Shown: positions 43,609-53,449, counted from the first letter of the stretch. The stretch: 64,000 nucleotides of DNA from an uncultured Marvinbryantia sp. (GCF_905201705.1 NZ_CAJKOX010000001.1:107467-171466), one strand, 5' to 3'. The notes: generated by a model from the letters alone, not told the origin. Numbers and translations: made by a program.

Positions 43609-45384
43609 ATGCTGAAGAGATGGAAGTACTTCTGGGACAGTTTCAGAGGGAAAATAATGATGATATTCCTGACATTTTCGCTGGTGATTGCTGTTGGACT
43701 GGGTGTGTTCTGCTATTCCAGTGTCTTCAGACAGATGCTTTCCAGCACGACTTCCTATTCGGGCATGGTGGCAAAACAGATCAGCAGGAATGCAGGGATG
43801 ATCATGGAGCAGACCGGAAAGATCCTGGAGATTGGAAACAGCTCTGACATTTCTGATTTCCTTTATGATACAGGCAGCCGCCATGAGACGACGATGAACC
43901 TGATCAATATGGTAAAACTTTATCGCAATTCTTATATATTAAGTGATGATATTAAAAATTTTTATGTCATAGGGAATGACGGGGTATGCTTTAATGAAAA
44001 AATAGGAATTTACCCGATTGAAAAGAGTGAGAAAAGCAGATATATCTATGATATGATTCTGGAAAATGAAAATGAACTGCTGGTTCTGAGTGGTTTTGAG
44101 ATGGGATGGGAGGATCGGGATTGTTTTCTGATAGGGCAGAAAATACGCCAGACCTTTACAAATAAGACTATGGGGATCATTGCTATTGAGATGGATGCAA
44201 ATGCGATAAAATCTGTCTATGAGCAGGAGATCCTGGGAGAAAGCGGATATTTTACGTTATATGATAAGAAGGGAAATGAGCTGTTTCATGATGACGGGGC
44301 GGCAGAGCGTCCGGCAATCCCGCTCAGGAAGGAAGTATTTTCCGGTTTAAATGGCAGCTATCAGGAAGAAACGGAAAATGGTATAAGGCTTGTGGTATAT
44401 GATAGCATTGAAAACACAGGCTGGGTGATCGTGGGGCAGGTTCCCCTGCAGGAGCTGATGGCGCCTGTTTATCAGTTGGGGGAGGTATTTTTTGCGGCAA
44501 TCCTGCTCACGCTGCTGTTCCTGGGAGTTCTGTACTATTATCTGTCGAGAAGGCTTACCAAGCCAATTACCGAGCTTAAGGACAAGATGCTTCTGGCAGA
44601 GCAGGGCGACCTCGATGCGACGGTTGCAGTTATTACAAATGATGAAATTTCCATTCTGCAGCGTCAGTATAACCAGATGCTCATGCGTATCAAGGCTTTA
44701 ATGGAGGAAAACAAAGAAGAACAGCGAAATATGCAGAAAGCAGAGCTTAAGGCACTGCAGGCTCAGATAAATCCTCATTTTCTCTACAATACACTGGAAC
44801 TGGTGATATGGCTGGCTGCTTCCGAAGAAAACGATCAGGTAATAGATGTGGTAGATAAGCTGGCAGTCTTTTTCAAGACAGGCTTAAGCAAAGGGCTGGA
44901 GTGGATACCGGTAAAAAAGGAAATAGAACATGTGGAAAGTTATCTTTCGATTCAGCAAAAGAGGTACAGTGATCTGCTGACCTTTGAAATTCGTGTGGAA
45001 CCAGAGGTTTACCAGTACTCTATGCTCAAAATGGTTTTGCAGCCGATTGTGGAGAATGCACTCTATCACGGAATCAAAAACCGTGAGGAGGGTGGTAAAA
45101 TCACGGTTACCGGGCAGAAGCAGGGAGAATTTCTGATTTTTGTTATTGAGGATACGGGTTGCGGCATGGAGCCGGAGATTCTTGAGGATCTGTGCCGGAA
45201 AATCAGAGAAAATACCCAGCCATATTCGGATCATGAGAATGGCTTTGGAATTTATAATGTAAACCGGCGTATTCTGTTGTATTATGGGAAGGAATGCGGG
45301 CTGGATGTGTGGAGTGAGAGATATAACGGAACACGCGTGACCATTCGTCTGAAATGTCAGACAGAGGGACAGGAATATGTATAA
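43609..45384 (+). CDS. YesM-like sensor histidine kinase
   Basis: A 591-residue membrane kinase: membrane segments near 17-37 and 290-310, a large extracellular sensor between them, a HAMP region (LSRRLTKPITELKDKM), then a His_kinase domain with the phosphorylated His390 in INPHFLYNTLELV and an ATP-binding domain (VENALYHGIKNREEGG, EDTGCGME, NGFGIYNVNRRILL). YesM-type kinases usually sense carbohydrates or their binding proteins. Its stop overlaps the start of the YesN-like regulator by 8 bases. The pair stands directly before a CUT2 importer operon and most likely controls it. Confidence 0.93.
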   Translation: MLKRWKYFWDSFRGKIMMIFLTFSLVIAVGLGVFCYSSVFRQMLSSTTSYSGMVAKQISRNAGMIMEQTGKILEIGNSSDISDFLYDTGSRHETTMNLINMVKLYRNSYILSDDIKNFYVIGNDGVCFNEKIGIYPIEKSEKSRYIYDMILENENELLVLSGFEMGWEDRDCFLIGQKIRQTFTNKTMGIIAIEMDANAIKSVYEQEILGESGYFTLYDKKGNELFHDDGAAERPAIPLRKEVFSGLNGSYQEETENGIRLVVYDSIENTGWVIVGQVPLQELMAPVYQLGEVFFAAILLTLLFLGVLYYYLSRRLTKPITELKDKMLLAEQGDLDATVAVITNDEISILQRQYNQMLMRIKALMEENKEEQRNMQKAELKALQAQINPHFLYNTLELVIWLAASEENDQVIDVVDKLAVFFKTGLSKGLEWIPVKKEIEHVESYLSIQQKRYSDLLTFEIRVEPEVYQYSMLKMVLQPIVENALYHGIKNREEGGKITVTGQKQGEFLIFVIEDTGCGMEPEILEDLCRKIRENTQPYSDHENGFGIYNVNRRILLYYGKECGLDVWSERYNGTRVTIRLKCQTEGQEYV

Positions 45385-46504
45385 AGTTGTGTTAGTGGAA
45401 GATGAAAGCACCGTACGGGAAAGTATCCGCAAGAGTATAGATTGGGGAGCTTATGGATTTATTTTTGCAGGTGAGGCTGCAAATGGGGAACAGGCACTGG
45501 AGGTTGTGCGGAAAGTACATCCTGAGATTGTGATCACAGATATCCGTATGCCTTTTATGGATGGCATCGAATTAAGCCGGATGCTGCGCAATATACATCC
45601 AAAGATTAAAATTATCATTCTCAGCGGATACATGGAATTTAAATATGCGCAGGATGCCATTCGCTTTGGGGTGTGCGAGTATTTGCTGAAACCGGTGACT
45701 CCGGTGAAGCTGGTCAGCATTTTGCTGGGGCTGAAGGAAAAACTGGACCAGGAGAGTAAGGAAGCGTCTGCTGTGGAAAACCTGGTATATAAGCTGAGGA
45801 GTTACGAGGTAAAGAATCTGGAGGATACCCCCACAGAGCTGAATGTAAAAAATCTGGAAGAGGGGCGGCGCTATGAAATCGAATTGCTGAATTTCCTGAA
45901 GCAGGGCACTCTGGAGGAAACAGATGCTTTTGTAAAGAGATATCTGGACCAGGGGCAGAGGGCTAATACGGGCTCTCTGGTATATTCATCCTGGCAGGCT
46001 ATGCAGATCCTGACTGCATGTACGCAGGTCGTGCGGGAGCTTGGGGGCGATCCTGAGACTATTCTGGCGGATTTTCAGAATGTGGATCATTTTATCCGCA
46101 GCTTTTGCAGAGTCAGGTCCATGGAAGAGATAACAGGGAAACTCCTGAAAACTGTCATCACATACCGGATGGATCTTGTGGATTCGGGAGGACAGGCGAT
46201 AACCATGGCGAAAGAATATATCCGTACACATATGGATGATGCCAACCTTACGCTGAATAGTATGGCGGAGCATGTGGGATTGAGCTCGAATTACTTTGGC
46301 TATGTGTTTAAACAGAGAACAGGCGTGAATTTCATAAAATACCTGACGAATGTGCGGATGGAACATGCAAAGGAGCTTCTGCGCACGACAGACCTGACCA
46401 GCGCCCAGATCGCAGAGCGCGTCGGTTTTTTGGATCCAAATTATTTTAGCGTGGTATTTAAAAAAACATGCGGTATGACGCCGCGGGAATATAGAAATAA
46501 ATAG
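45377..46504 (+). CDS. YesN-like response regulator with AraC DNA-binding domain
   Basis: A 375-residue regulator: receiver (residues 1-120) with Asp55 in VITDIRMPFMDGIE and YLLKPV, a middle helical region, and a C-terminal AraC domain (LNSMAEHVGLSSNYFGYVF, TDLTSAQIAERVGFLDPNYF, MTPREYRNK). Such proteins activate sugar uptake genes by binding two direct half-sites. The repeat TGGAAATTTTAAGA at 46510 and 46571, before the importer operon, is a candidate site. Confidence 0.93.
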   Translation: MYKVVLVEDESTVRESIRKSIDWGAYGFIFAGEAANGEQALEVVRKVHPEIVITDIRMPFMDGIELSRMLRNIHPKIKIIILSGYMEFKYAQDAIRFGVCEYLLKPVTPVKLVSILLGLKEKLDQESKEASAVENLVYKLRSYEVKNLEDTPTELNVKNLEEGRRYEIELLNFLKQGTLEETDAFVKRYLDQGQRANTGSLVYSSWQAMQILTACTQVVRELGGDPETILADFQNVDHFIRSFCRVRSMEEITGKLLKTVITYRMDLVDSGGQAITMAKEYIRTHMDDANLTLNSMAEHVGLSSNYFGYVFKQRTGVNFIKYLTNVRMEHAKELLRTTDLTSAQIAERVGFLDPNYFSVVFKKTCGMTPREYRNK

Positions 46505-46506
46505 AA

Positions 46507-46551
46507 ACATGGAAATTTTAAGAAAGAACATGAAAATTTCCATGTTTTTTT
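46507..46551 (+). terminator. Intrinsic terminator of the YesM/YesN operon
   Basis: A perfect 13-bp stem ACATGGAAATTTT 46507-46519 and AAAATTTCCATGT 46533-46545 followed by a T-rich run. Confidence 0.85.
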
Positions 46552-46568
46552 GTTTTTTAAAATTTGGG

Positions 46569-46594
46569 CGTGGAAATTTTAAGATATTTCCACG
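46569..46594 (+). promoter_or_regulatory. Second dyad sharing the TGGAAATTTTAAGA sequence, possible regulator site
   Basis: CGTGGAAAT 46569-46577 and ATTTCCACG 46586-46594 form a 9-bp dyad, without a T tract. Its left half repeats 14 bases of the terminator stem (TGGAAATTTTAAGA, 46510 and 46571). It lies about 75 bases before the binding-protein gene, in the place of an activator site. Confidence 0.4.
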
Positions 46595-46667
46595 TTATTT
46601 CTATGGCTAATTTATGGAGAAAAAACTAAAATAAACTTATCAATCAGGAAAAGGGAGGTAATTTAAA

Positions 46668-47612
46668 ATGAAGAAATTGTTAGTCAGTGCATTGCTGGGA
46701 TGCAGTATGGTATTGGGTCTGGCAAGCTTTGCCGGAGCAGAAGACGCGGCAACGTCAGATGAGAAACTGACCTTTGCTGTTGTTATCCCGAATATTCATC
46801 CGTTTTTTGATCCGGTAGGAGAGGGCGCAAAAGACAGACTGGCGGAAATGGGAGTCGATGCGGAAGTGATCTGTGAAGGCGCAATGAATGGAGACGTTTC
46901 GCAGCAGATTCAGATTATGGAAGACCTGATTACGAAGAAAGTTGATGGGATCGCCATTGGTGCCTGTGACTCTGATGCTTTGACTCCATATATCGATAAA
47001 GCGGTGGATGCAGGGATTCCGGTAGTAAGCTTTGATACGGATGCGCCGGATTCCAAGCGTGCAGGTTACATTGGAACCGACAATTATAATGCAGGACAGG
47101 CCATGGGTGAAGTGCTCGGAGAAGCTTTGGGCGGCAAAGGAAAGGTTATCTGTGAGACGGGCGTTGTTTCTCAGGCGGGTTTGATCCAGCGTATGGAAGG
47201 CGTGGAAAATGTTCTGGAAGAAAAATATCCGGATATTGAAATCGTTCAGACAACAGCAAGCGGCGGTGATGTTTCCAAGGGATTGTCCGATATTGAGAAT
47301 ATGATTACGGCTGTTCCGGATTTCGATGCGTTGATCATTATTGATGCGGCAGGCGAAAATGGTGTGACGGCATTCAAATCCCACGGATGGACAACAGAAG
47401 ATAAGATTTTGATCACTTTTGATGACCTGGAGCCGGTTATTAATGGTGTAAAGGATGGACAGATTTATGCAACGATCACACAGGGTCAGTATAACTGGGG
47501 GGTAAATATTGCAGAGAAACTGTATGATCTGAATCAGGGAAAAGAAATTCCGGAAAATACGGATACCGGTTATGTTATTGTAAATGCGGATAATGTAAAC
47601 GACAACTATTAG
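46668..47612 (+). CDS. CUT2 (ribose/galactose type) substrate-binding protein
   Basis: A 314-residue periplasmic-binding-protein-like I protein with signal peptide (MKKLLVSALLGC..., end near SFAGAEDA). The fold is that of RbsB: FAVVIPNIHPFFDPVGEGAK, QIQIMEDLITKKVDGIAIGA, AGIPVVSFDTDAP, GYIGTDNYNAGQAMGE, and QGQYNWG near the end. The single cysteine at residue 12 is too early for an ordinary lipobox. It heads an importer-esterase-glycyl-radical operon; the ligand may be a polyol, sugar or sugar-like small molecule. Confidence 0.92.
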   Translation: MKKLLVSALLGCSMVLGLASFAGAEDAATSDEKLTFAVVIPNIHPFFDPVGEGAKDRLAEMGVDAEVICEGAMNGDVSQQIQIMEDLITKKVDGIAIGACDSDALTPYIDKAVDAGIPVVSFDTDAPDSKRAGYIGTDNYNAGQAMGEVLGEALGGKGKVICETGVVSQAGLIQRMEGVENVLEEKYPDIEIVQTTASGGDVSKGLSDIENMITAVPDFDALIIIDAAGENGVTAFKSHGWTTEDKILITFDDLEPVINGVKDGQIYATITQGQYNWGVNIAEKLYDLNQGKEIPENTDTGYVIVNADNVNDNY

Positions 47613-47634
47613 ACGGAAAAAACGAACAACAAGT

Positions 47635-47666
47635 GGGGCGGTAGGGGCCATGACGCCTGCCGCCCT
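47635..47666 (+). terminator. Stem-loop between binding protein and permease
   Basis: GGGGCGGTAGG 47635-47645 pairs along 11 positions (two wobbles) with CCTGCCGCCCT 47656-47666. No T tract, so likely a stabilising or processing hairpin. Confidence 0.65.
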
Positions 47667-47690
47667 GATTCTGTATAAGGAGCAAAAAAG

Positions 47691-48653
47691 ATGGAAACAA
47701 AGAAAAAAAATATATTTTCTGATTTGCTGAGCAATCACCGGGAGAGCGGCCTGCTGCTTATCCTCCTTTTAATGGGTCTGGTTCTCTCCATAGTTGCAGA
47801 GGGGTTTCTGACGGTTGATAATATTTTTAACATTTTAAAACAGACGACACTGGTCACAATTATTGCGGCAGGACAGACATTTATTATTACTTCGGGAGGC
47901 ATCGACTTGTCAGTTGGATATTCCATGACCCTGTCCAGTATGATTCTTGCGTATATGCTGACCTTCGGACTTCCGGTTCCAGCGGCGATCGTGCTTGGCA
48001 TCCTTGCCAGTGTGCTGGTTGGGCTTGCCAATGGGCTTTTGATTACTACCCTGCGGCTGCCACCGTTTATCATCACGCTTGGAATGTCGAATATTGTAAA
48101 GGGAATTATTCTGGTTATGTCGAAGGGCTATATTGTTTCTCTGACGGAACCTTCTATTATCTGGCTTGGACAGGGGACAATAGGAAAGATGCCGATCATG
48201 GTGCTGTTTATTCCGGCTGTCGCGGGAGTGATGGCGTTTGTTTTGAACAAAACAGTTTTCGGAAATCATGTGAAGGCAGTGGGTGGCAATGAGGAAGCGG
48301 CGATTCTCTCCGGCATTCATGCCTCAAAAGTGCGGATCATGATTTATGTGCTGGCAGGTCTCCTGTGCGGCATTGCGGGAATTATTGTGACTGGGCGGTT
48401 AAACGGAGGCAATCCCAATGCGGCGGGCACCTACGATATGGACTCTATTGCAGCGGTTATTGTAGGCGGGACCAGTCTGGCGGGAGGTTCCGGTACGGTT
48501 ATGGGAACGGTGCTGGGAGCGCTTTTGATGATTTTGATCCGCAATGGCCTCGTGCTGCTTCAGGTAAATATGTATTGGCAGACGGTTGCTATCGGTGTCG
48601 TTATTATCCTGGTATGTGCACTGGACGGCTTTAGCCGCATGAGGAAGGATTGA
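47691..48653 (+). CDS. CUT2 ABC transporter permease (RbsC type)
   Basis: A 320-residue permease with about ten membrane helices. RbsC features: TFIITSGGIDLSVGYSMTLSS, VLVGLANGLLITTLRLPPFIITLGM, VGGNEEAAILSGI, and AAVIVGGTSLAGGSGTVMGT. It carries the substrate of the preceding binding protein and is followed 17 bases later by the matching double ATPase. A good ribosome site (AAGGAG) precedes ATG 47691. Confidence 0.92.
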   Translation: METKKKNIFSDLLSNHRESGLLLILLLMGLVLSIVAEGFLTVDNIFNILKQTTLVTIIAAGQTFIITSGGIDLSVGYSMTLSSMILAYMLTFGLPVPAAIVLGILASVLVGLANGLLITTLRLPPFIITLGMSNIVKGIILVMSKGYIVSLTEPSIIWLGQGTIGKMPIMVLFIPAVAGVMAFVLNKTVFGNHVKAVGGNEEAAILSGIHASKVRIMIYVLAGLLCGIAGIIVTGRLNGGNPNAAGTYDMDSIAAVIVGGTSLAGGSGTVMGTVLGALLMILIRNGLVLLQVNMYWQTVAIGVVIILVCALDGFSRMRKD

Positions 48654-48670
48654 CGGAGGGAGGAGTCGGA

Positions 48671-50176
48671 ATGGAAAAGCAGGCATTGCTGAGAATGAGC
48701 CATATCTCGAAAAAGTTTTCCGGAAATTACGTGCTCTTTGATGTCAGCTTTACGCTGGAGGCAGGAACGATCCACTCTCTGATCGGGGAAAACGGAGCCG
48801 GAAAAAGTACCCTGATGAAGGTTCTTGGCGGCGTCTACCTTCAGGAGGAGGGCGAAATTTATATCGATGGTGTAAAGCAGCAGTTCTCCAATGCAAAAGA
48901 TGCGTTAAAGGCAGGAATCGGAATCATTTATCAGGAATTTAATTTAGTTTCTACATTGAGTATTGCGGAAAATATTTATCTGGGCAAGGAACTGTGTACC
49001 GGAAAAGGGGTATTGGACCGTAAGCAAATGATAAAGACGGCCAATGAATTTATGGAGCAGCTTGGTTTTGATATGGTGGACTGCGGGATGAGTGTTTCGT
49101 CTTTGAGTGTTGCGCAGCAGCAGATGGTAGAAATTGCAAAGGCATTGTTTAACCATTCAAAAATTCTGGTCCTTGATGAGCCGACAGCGGTGCTGACAGA
49201 TAAAGAAAGCCGGAAGCTGTTTGATATGATGCGCAGGCTGAAGGATCAGGGCGTAGGAATTATTTATATTTCGCATCGCCTGGAGGAAGTGTTGGAGCTG
49301 TCGGATGAAATCACGGTTTTTCGTGATGGGAAGTATATTGATACGCTGGATAATCGCCAGAAAAATGTAGAAAAAGAGGAATTGGTACGTCTGATGGTGG
49401 GAAGAAGCCTGGAGCAGTATTATCCGGATAAGACGTATCACTGCGGCAAACGGGAAGTGCTGAAAGTGAGCGGGCTTACAAGGAAAGGGATGTACAGTGA
49501 CATTTCTTTTGCACTGCATGAGCGGGAGATCCTGGGGATTACAGGCCTTGTCGGCGCAGGGCGTACGGAAGTGGTGAAAACAATTTTTGGAAAAATTATA
49601 CCGGATGCAGGTACTATATGGCTGGATGGCGAAGAAGTTTCTCTGAAATCTCCGGTGGATGCGATTGGCAAGGGGATTGCTTTTATTCCTGAGAACCGCA
49701 AGGAGGAAGGGCTTTTGCTGGACAGCAGTATAGCTGATAATATGATTCTGGCAAATGAAAAACGTGTAAGCGACAGGGGAATTTTTAAGAAAAAGAAGAA
49801 AAAAGCGTTTATCAGTAAATATTTCAGCCAGTTGGATATTCGGCCTGCCCGTCCGGAAAAGCTTGCGCGCAATTTCAGCGGCGGCAATCAGCAGAAAGCA
49901 ATTGTTGCAAAATGGATAGCGACAAATCCAAAGGTATTAATTGTGGATGAACCAACTCGCGGAATCGACATCGGCGCCAAGGCGGAGATTTATCGTCTGA
50001 TGGATAGCCTGGTGCAGCAGGGCATCAGTATTATTATGGTGTCATCGGAGATGCCGGAAATTATCGGAATGTGCGATCGTGTTCTTGTCATGTGTGAGGG
50101 ATCACTGCAGGCAGAATTTATGAGAGACGAGCTGACACAGGAAAAAATTATGAGAGCAAGCTCCGGACTTGTATAG
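48671..50176 (+). CDS. CUT2 ABC transporter ATPase (RbsA/MglA type)
   Basis: The 501-residue protein carries two ATPase domains in tandem. First domain: Walker A GENGAGKST, signature LSVAQQQMVEIAKAL, Walker B LVLDEPTAVL. Second domain: altered Walker A (GLVGAGRTEV), signature FSGGNQQKAIVAKW, Walker B LIVDEPTRGIDIGAK. The degenerate second site is normal for this family. Start 48671 (MEKQALLRM) follows GGAGGGAGG. Unlike the other three importers in the window, this one has its own ATPase gene. Confidence 0.94.
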   Translation: MEKQALLRMSHISKKFSGNYVLFDVSFTLEAGTIHSLIGENGAGKSTLMKVLGGVYLQEEGEIYIDGVKQQFSNAKDALKAGIGIIYQEFNLVSTLSIAENIYLGKELCTGKGVLDRKQMIKTANEFMEQLGFDMVDCGMSVSSLSVAQQQMVEIAKALFNHSKILVLDEPTAVLTDKESRKLFDMMRRLKDQGVGIIYISHRLEEVLELSDEITVFRDGKYIDTLDNRQKNVEKEELVRLMVGRSLEQYYPDKTYHCGKREVLKVSGLTRKGMYSDISFALHEREILGITGLVGAGRTEVVKTIFGKIIPDAGTIWLDGEEVSLKSPVDAIGKGIAFIPENRKEEGLLLDSSIADNMILANEKRVSDRGIFKKKKKKAFISKYFSQLDIRPARPEKLARNFSGGNQQKAIVAKWIATNPKVLIVDEPTRGIDIGAKAEIYRLMDSLVQQGISIIMVSSEMPEIIGMCDRVLVMCEGSLQAEFMRDELTQEKIMRASSGLV

Positions 50177-50184
50177 GAGATCAG

Positions 50185-51162
50185 ATGGGAGGAAATATGA
50201 TGCAGGAAAGCAGGTTTAAGATGATTACACAGCCGCCTCGCGGCGGACTTCGCGAAGGACTGAAGTTTGGCTATGTAGATGTCCCGGCTGTCATGACGGA
50301 AAAGGACAGACCGTTTCTGGATGAGCTGACCGAAGTTTCTCTGCAGCTTCAAAAAGAAATCCGCAAGGATACCATAGAGGGACTGAAAATCATCAATACA
50401 CATTTTACAAGCGGCGGAAAGGAGGTTGCCGCCAGAGTATGCATCCCGGAGGGCGAAGAAACATATCCGATGCTGATGTATTATCATGGGGGCGGTTTTG
50501 CAATACGCAACATAGAGTGCTTCGATTATATCCACCGGTATTTGGCCAGGAATGCAAAGACGGTCGTGGTCAGTGTGGAATACGATCTTTCACCGGAGGC
50601 GAAATTTCCGGTTGCCGTACAGCAGTGCTTTGATGGGCTGCTCTGGGCGAGAGAACATGCAAAGGACTGGAATGCAGATGCTTCCCGGGATGCGGTAGCA
50701 GGTGACAGTGCCGGAGGAAATCTTTCTGCGGTTATGTGCCTGATGTGTCGGGATCAGGAAATTGCGGTGCCGGCAAAACAGATTTTGATTTATCCGGCAG
50801 TAGACCAGTCACTTCAGTCGGACAGAGAATCGGAGAGGCTATACGGGACAGGATATAATCTGGATTTTAATCATATGGTGTCTTACGGAAAGGCTTATGT
50901 AAAAAGTGATGAGGATTTGCTGAATCCCTATGTTTCACCGCTGTTTGCAGAAAATCTGGAGGGAATGCCAAAGGCATACTTTCTGCAGGCGGAGTGTGAT
51001 ATTCTGATAGACCAGGGACTGGAATATGCACAGAGACTGAAGGAAGCGGGAACGGAAGTGGAATACAGGATTTTTACCGGTGTGCCGCATGACTTCCTTT
51101 TCTTTGCTTTTCCGGAATCTTATGAGGCTTATGATCTGGTTTGCAGATGGCTGCGGGAGTAG
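50185..51162 (+). CDS. Alpha/beta hydrolase, HSL-type esterase
   Basis: A 325-residue carboxylesterase of the hormone-sensitive-lipase group: oxyanion motif YYHGGGFAIRN, nucleophile serine in AGDSAGGNLSA, aspartate in AECDILIDQG and histidine in GVPHDFLFF. Starts 50185, 50197 and 50200 are in frame; AGGAG before 50185 and GGGAGG before 50197 make either possible. No signal peptide. It lies between the CUT2 importer and the glycyl-radical enzyme, so it may unmask an acylated substrate after import. Confidence 0.88.
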   Translation: MGGNMMQESRFKMITQPPRGGLREGLKFGYVDVPAVMTEKDRPFLDELTEVSLQLQKEIRKDTIEGLKIINTHFTSGGKEVAARVCIPEGEETYPMLMYYHGGGFAIRNIECFDYIHRYLARNAKTVVVSVEYDLSPEAKFPVAVQQCFDGLLWAREHAKDWNADASRDAVAGDSAGGNLSAVMCLMCRDQEIAVPAKQILIYPAVDQSLQSDRESERLYGTGYNLDFNHMVSYGKAYVKSDEDLLNPYVSPLFAENLEGMPKAYFLQAECDILIDQGLEYAQRLKEAGTEVEYRIFTGVPHDFLFFAFPESYEAYDLVCRWLRE

Positions 51163-51178
51163 AGCAGCGGGGGTGCGT

Positions 51179-53449
51179 ATGGAAAAGGCAAAGATGAGCC
51201 CACGGGTTCAGAAGATATACGAACATTTTTATGACCGGTATGACCGTGAGATGATCAGTGAGCGAAATCGTGTATACGCGCAAATAAAGGAAAAGTATTG
51301 CGGGGAGAGTGCTGCTATGCAGCATGCCATAGCATTTTCGGCGTTTCTGGAACAGAAAAAGATTAAAGTGGAGGATTATGATCTTCTGGCGGGGCATATT
51401 CAGCATGTGGATTTTTCTTCATCGATCCCGGTCATCATGGAGCATGATTTTGATCCCGCCGGACGCCCGGCAAATCGTTTCGATATTAAGCAAGAAGTGA
51501 ACTGTTTTTTTGCGGATCATCCGCAGGAGAATGTGCCGTCTGTGCGGGAAATTCTGGATTATTTTTATATGGGAACAGAGTGCGGGCTTAGCAAGCGCTG
51601 GGCCAGCGGTCACGTCATTGCAGGTTATGACCGCATGATCAGGGAAGGCCTTTTCTATGTTGAACGGCGCATTGAACATGAAATACATGTCTGTGTGGGA
51701 GAAAAGAAGGATTATCTCTGTGCGCTTCTTCGCGTGGTGCATGCGGCGGAAAATTATATTCTTCGCTATGCTTTTGAAGCCTATCGTGCATCGAAAGAGG
51801 CAGAAGAACCAGAAGTGAAGAGGCGCCTGCATGAGATAGGCGATGCCTGCTTTCGTATCAGCGGATACCCGGCAGAAAGTTTTCTGGAAGCAATACAGAT
51901 GGTAGTGCTTTTACATGAGATGCTGACTCTGGAAACACACTCCGGTTCCATGTCGCTTGGCAGAATAGATCAGCTTTTGTATCCCTATTATAAACGGGAT
52001 CTGGAAACCGGGGTCCTGAAAAAGGAAGAAGCGGCCGAGTATATAGATGCTCTTTGGCTGAAAATAGCCGGGCTTGTGTATGGATTTCAGAATGTGACCA
52101 TCGGTGGCTGCGATGCGAAGGGCCGGCCGGCTTATAATGATATTACGCTGCTTTGCCTTCAGGCAAGCCGTAAAATTGGAAAGGATCAGCCCCTTTTGTC
52201 ACTGCGCTGCCGGCCAGATATGCCGGGGAACGTATGGGAGGAAGCGTTGCTGCTGGTAAAAAAAGGAGGCGGTTTTCCGGCGTTTTTCAATGATGATGTG
52301 ATCATTTCCGCTAAACATGAGCTTGGCGTATCTTGGCAGGATGCTAGGAACTACGGTCTGGTAGGATGTGTGGAACCCAGCATCGGCGGCAGGGAATTTT
52401 CCAATACGGAGGAGCTGCGTGTCAATTGGGCAAAGGTGCTTGAATTAATGCTGCATCAGGGCAGATGCGCTGTATCCGGCCATAGATTTTCCATGGCAGA
52501 AGAAAAAGAGCTGGATGACATTGAGAGCTTTGAAGAATTTTTTGCATGGTATTTAAAGGAGCTGGAGTTTACGGTGCAGCGTTGTATCCACGCTACGAAT
52601 CTACTGGACAGAAATTATGCCGGAAACTGTCCGTGTCCGTTTCTTTCCGTAACAATGGAAGGCTGCATAGAGAATGCACAGGATGTGGCGGCAAATGGAC
52701 CGGTATATCGCTTTTCCACGATCAACTGCTGCGGTATGGCAGATACGGTAGATTCTCTGACCGTTATACGGAAGGCCGTTTTCGAAGAAAAAATCCTGAA
52801 GCTGTCGGAGCTGGCGGCTATGCTGGATGCGGACTTCGCGGGATATGAGGTCTGGCAGAGACGATTCGAGATGCAGTATCCGAAGTATGGAAATAATATC
52901 GCGGAAGTGGATATTTATATGAAAAAACTGGTGGAAGCCTTTGAAGCAATGGTGCACGGCCAGAAAAATGAGAAGGGCTTTTTTTTCCAGATAGGGCTTT
53001 ATACGGTGGAAGATCAGGGGTATCTGGGGAAGCTTACCGGGGCACTTCCTTCGGGGCGACGCAAGGGGACATCTCTCGCCAATGCGGTATCACCGTGTCA
53101 GGGTATGGATGCAGAAGGACCTACAGCGGTCATGAATTCTGCAACAGAGTTTTCGCATCAGTGTGCAGCGAACGGGCTGGTGCTGGATTTAAAATTTACT
53201 CCGGCATTTTTGGAAAAAGAGAAGCATACGGAAATGCTGAAAGAGCTGATCAGCATCTATTTTGAAAAGGGCGGCATGGAAGTACAGTTTAATGTGGTGG
53301 ACCGGCAGACGCTCCTTGCTGCGAAAGCAGATCCGAAGCAGTACCGGAATCTGGTGGTCCGTGTGTCAGGTTTCAGCGCTTATTTTGTACTGCTTGACCC
53401 GGTACTGCAGGATGAGATTATCAAAAGGACAGAGTATGGGAGATTCTAA
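51179..53449 (+). CDS. Glycyl-radical enzyme, dehydratase-like, unknown substrate
   Basis: The 756-residue enzyme belongs to the pyruvate formate-lyase superfamily. The thiyl cysteine is Cys397 in YGLVGCVEPSIGG; Glu399 two residues later is the general base found in glycerol/propanediol dehydratase and choline trimethylamine-lyase and not in pyruvate formate-lyase. The radical is placed on Gly731 in VRVSGFSAYF (the usual tyrosine after the glycine is phenylalanine here). ATG 51179 follows GGGGG. It is slightly shorter than typical dehydratases (about 780-850). The importer and esterase upstream and the activase overlapping its end by 14 bases form one operon. It probably eliminates water or another group from an imported small polyol or amine; which one is not known. 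Confidence 0.92.
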   Translation: MEKAKMSPRVQKIYEHFYDRYDREMISERNRVYAQIKEKYCGESAAMQHAIAFSAFLEQKKIKVEDYDLLAGHIQHVDFSSSIPVIMEHDFDPAGRPANRFDIKQEVNCFFADHPQENVPSVREILDYFYMGTECGLSKRWASGHVIAGYDRMIREGLFYVERRIEHEIHVCVGEKKDYLCALLRVVHAAENYILRYAFEAYRASKEAEEPEVKRRLHEIGDACFRISGYPAESFLEAIQMVVLLHEMLTLETHSGSMSLGRIDQLLYPYYKRDLETGVLKKEEAAEYIDALWLKIAGLVYGFQNVTIGGCDAKGRPAYNDITLLCLQASRKIGKDQPLLSLRCRPDMPGNVWEEALLLVKKGGGFPAFFNDDVIISAKHELGVSWQDARNYGLVGCVEPSIGGREFSNTEELRVNWAKVLELMLHQGRCAVSGHRFSMAEEKELDDIESFEEFFAWYLKELEFTVQRCIHATNLLDRNYAGNCPCPFLSVTMEGCIENAQDVAANGPVYRFSTINCCGMADTVDSLTVIRKAVFEEKILKLSELAAMLDADFAGYEVWQRRFEMQYPKYGNNIAEVDIYMKKLVEAFEAMVHGQKNEKGFFFQIGLYTVEDQGYLGKLTGALPSGRRKGTSLANAVSPCQGMDAEGPTAVMNSATEFSHQCAANGLVLDLKFTPAFLEKEKHTEMLKELISIYFEKGGMEVQFNVVDRQTLLAAKADPKQYRNLVVRVSGFSAYFVLLDPVLQDEIIKRTEYGRF

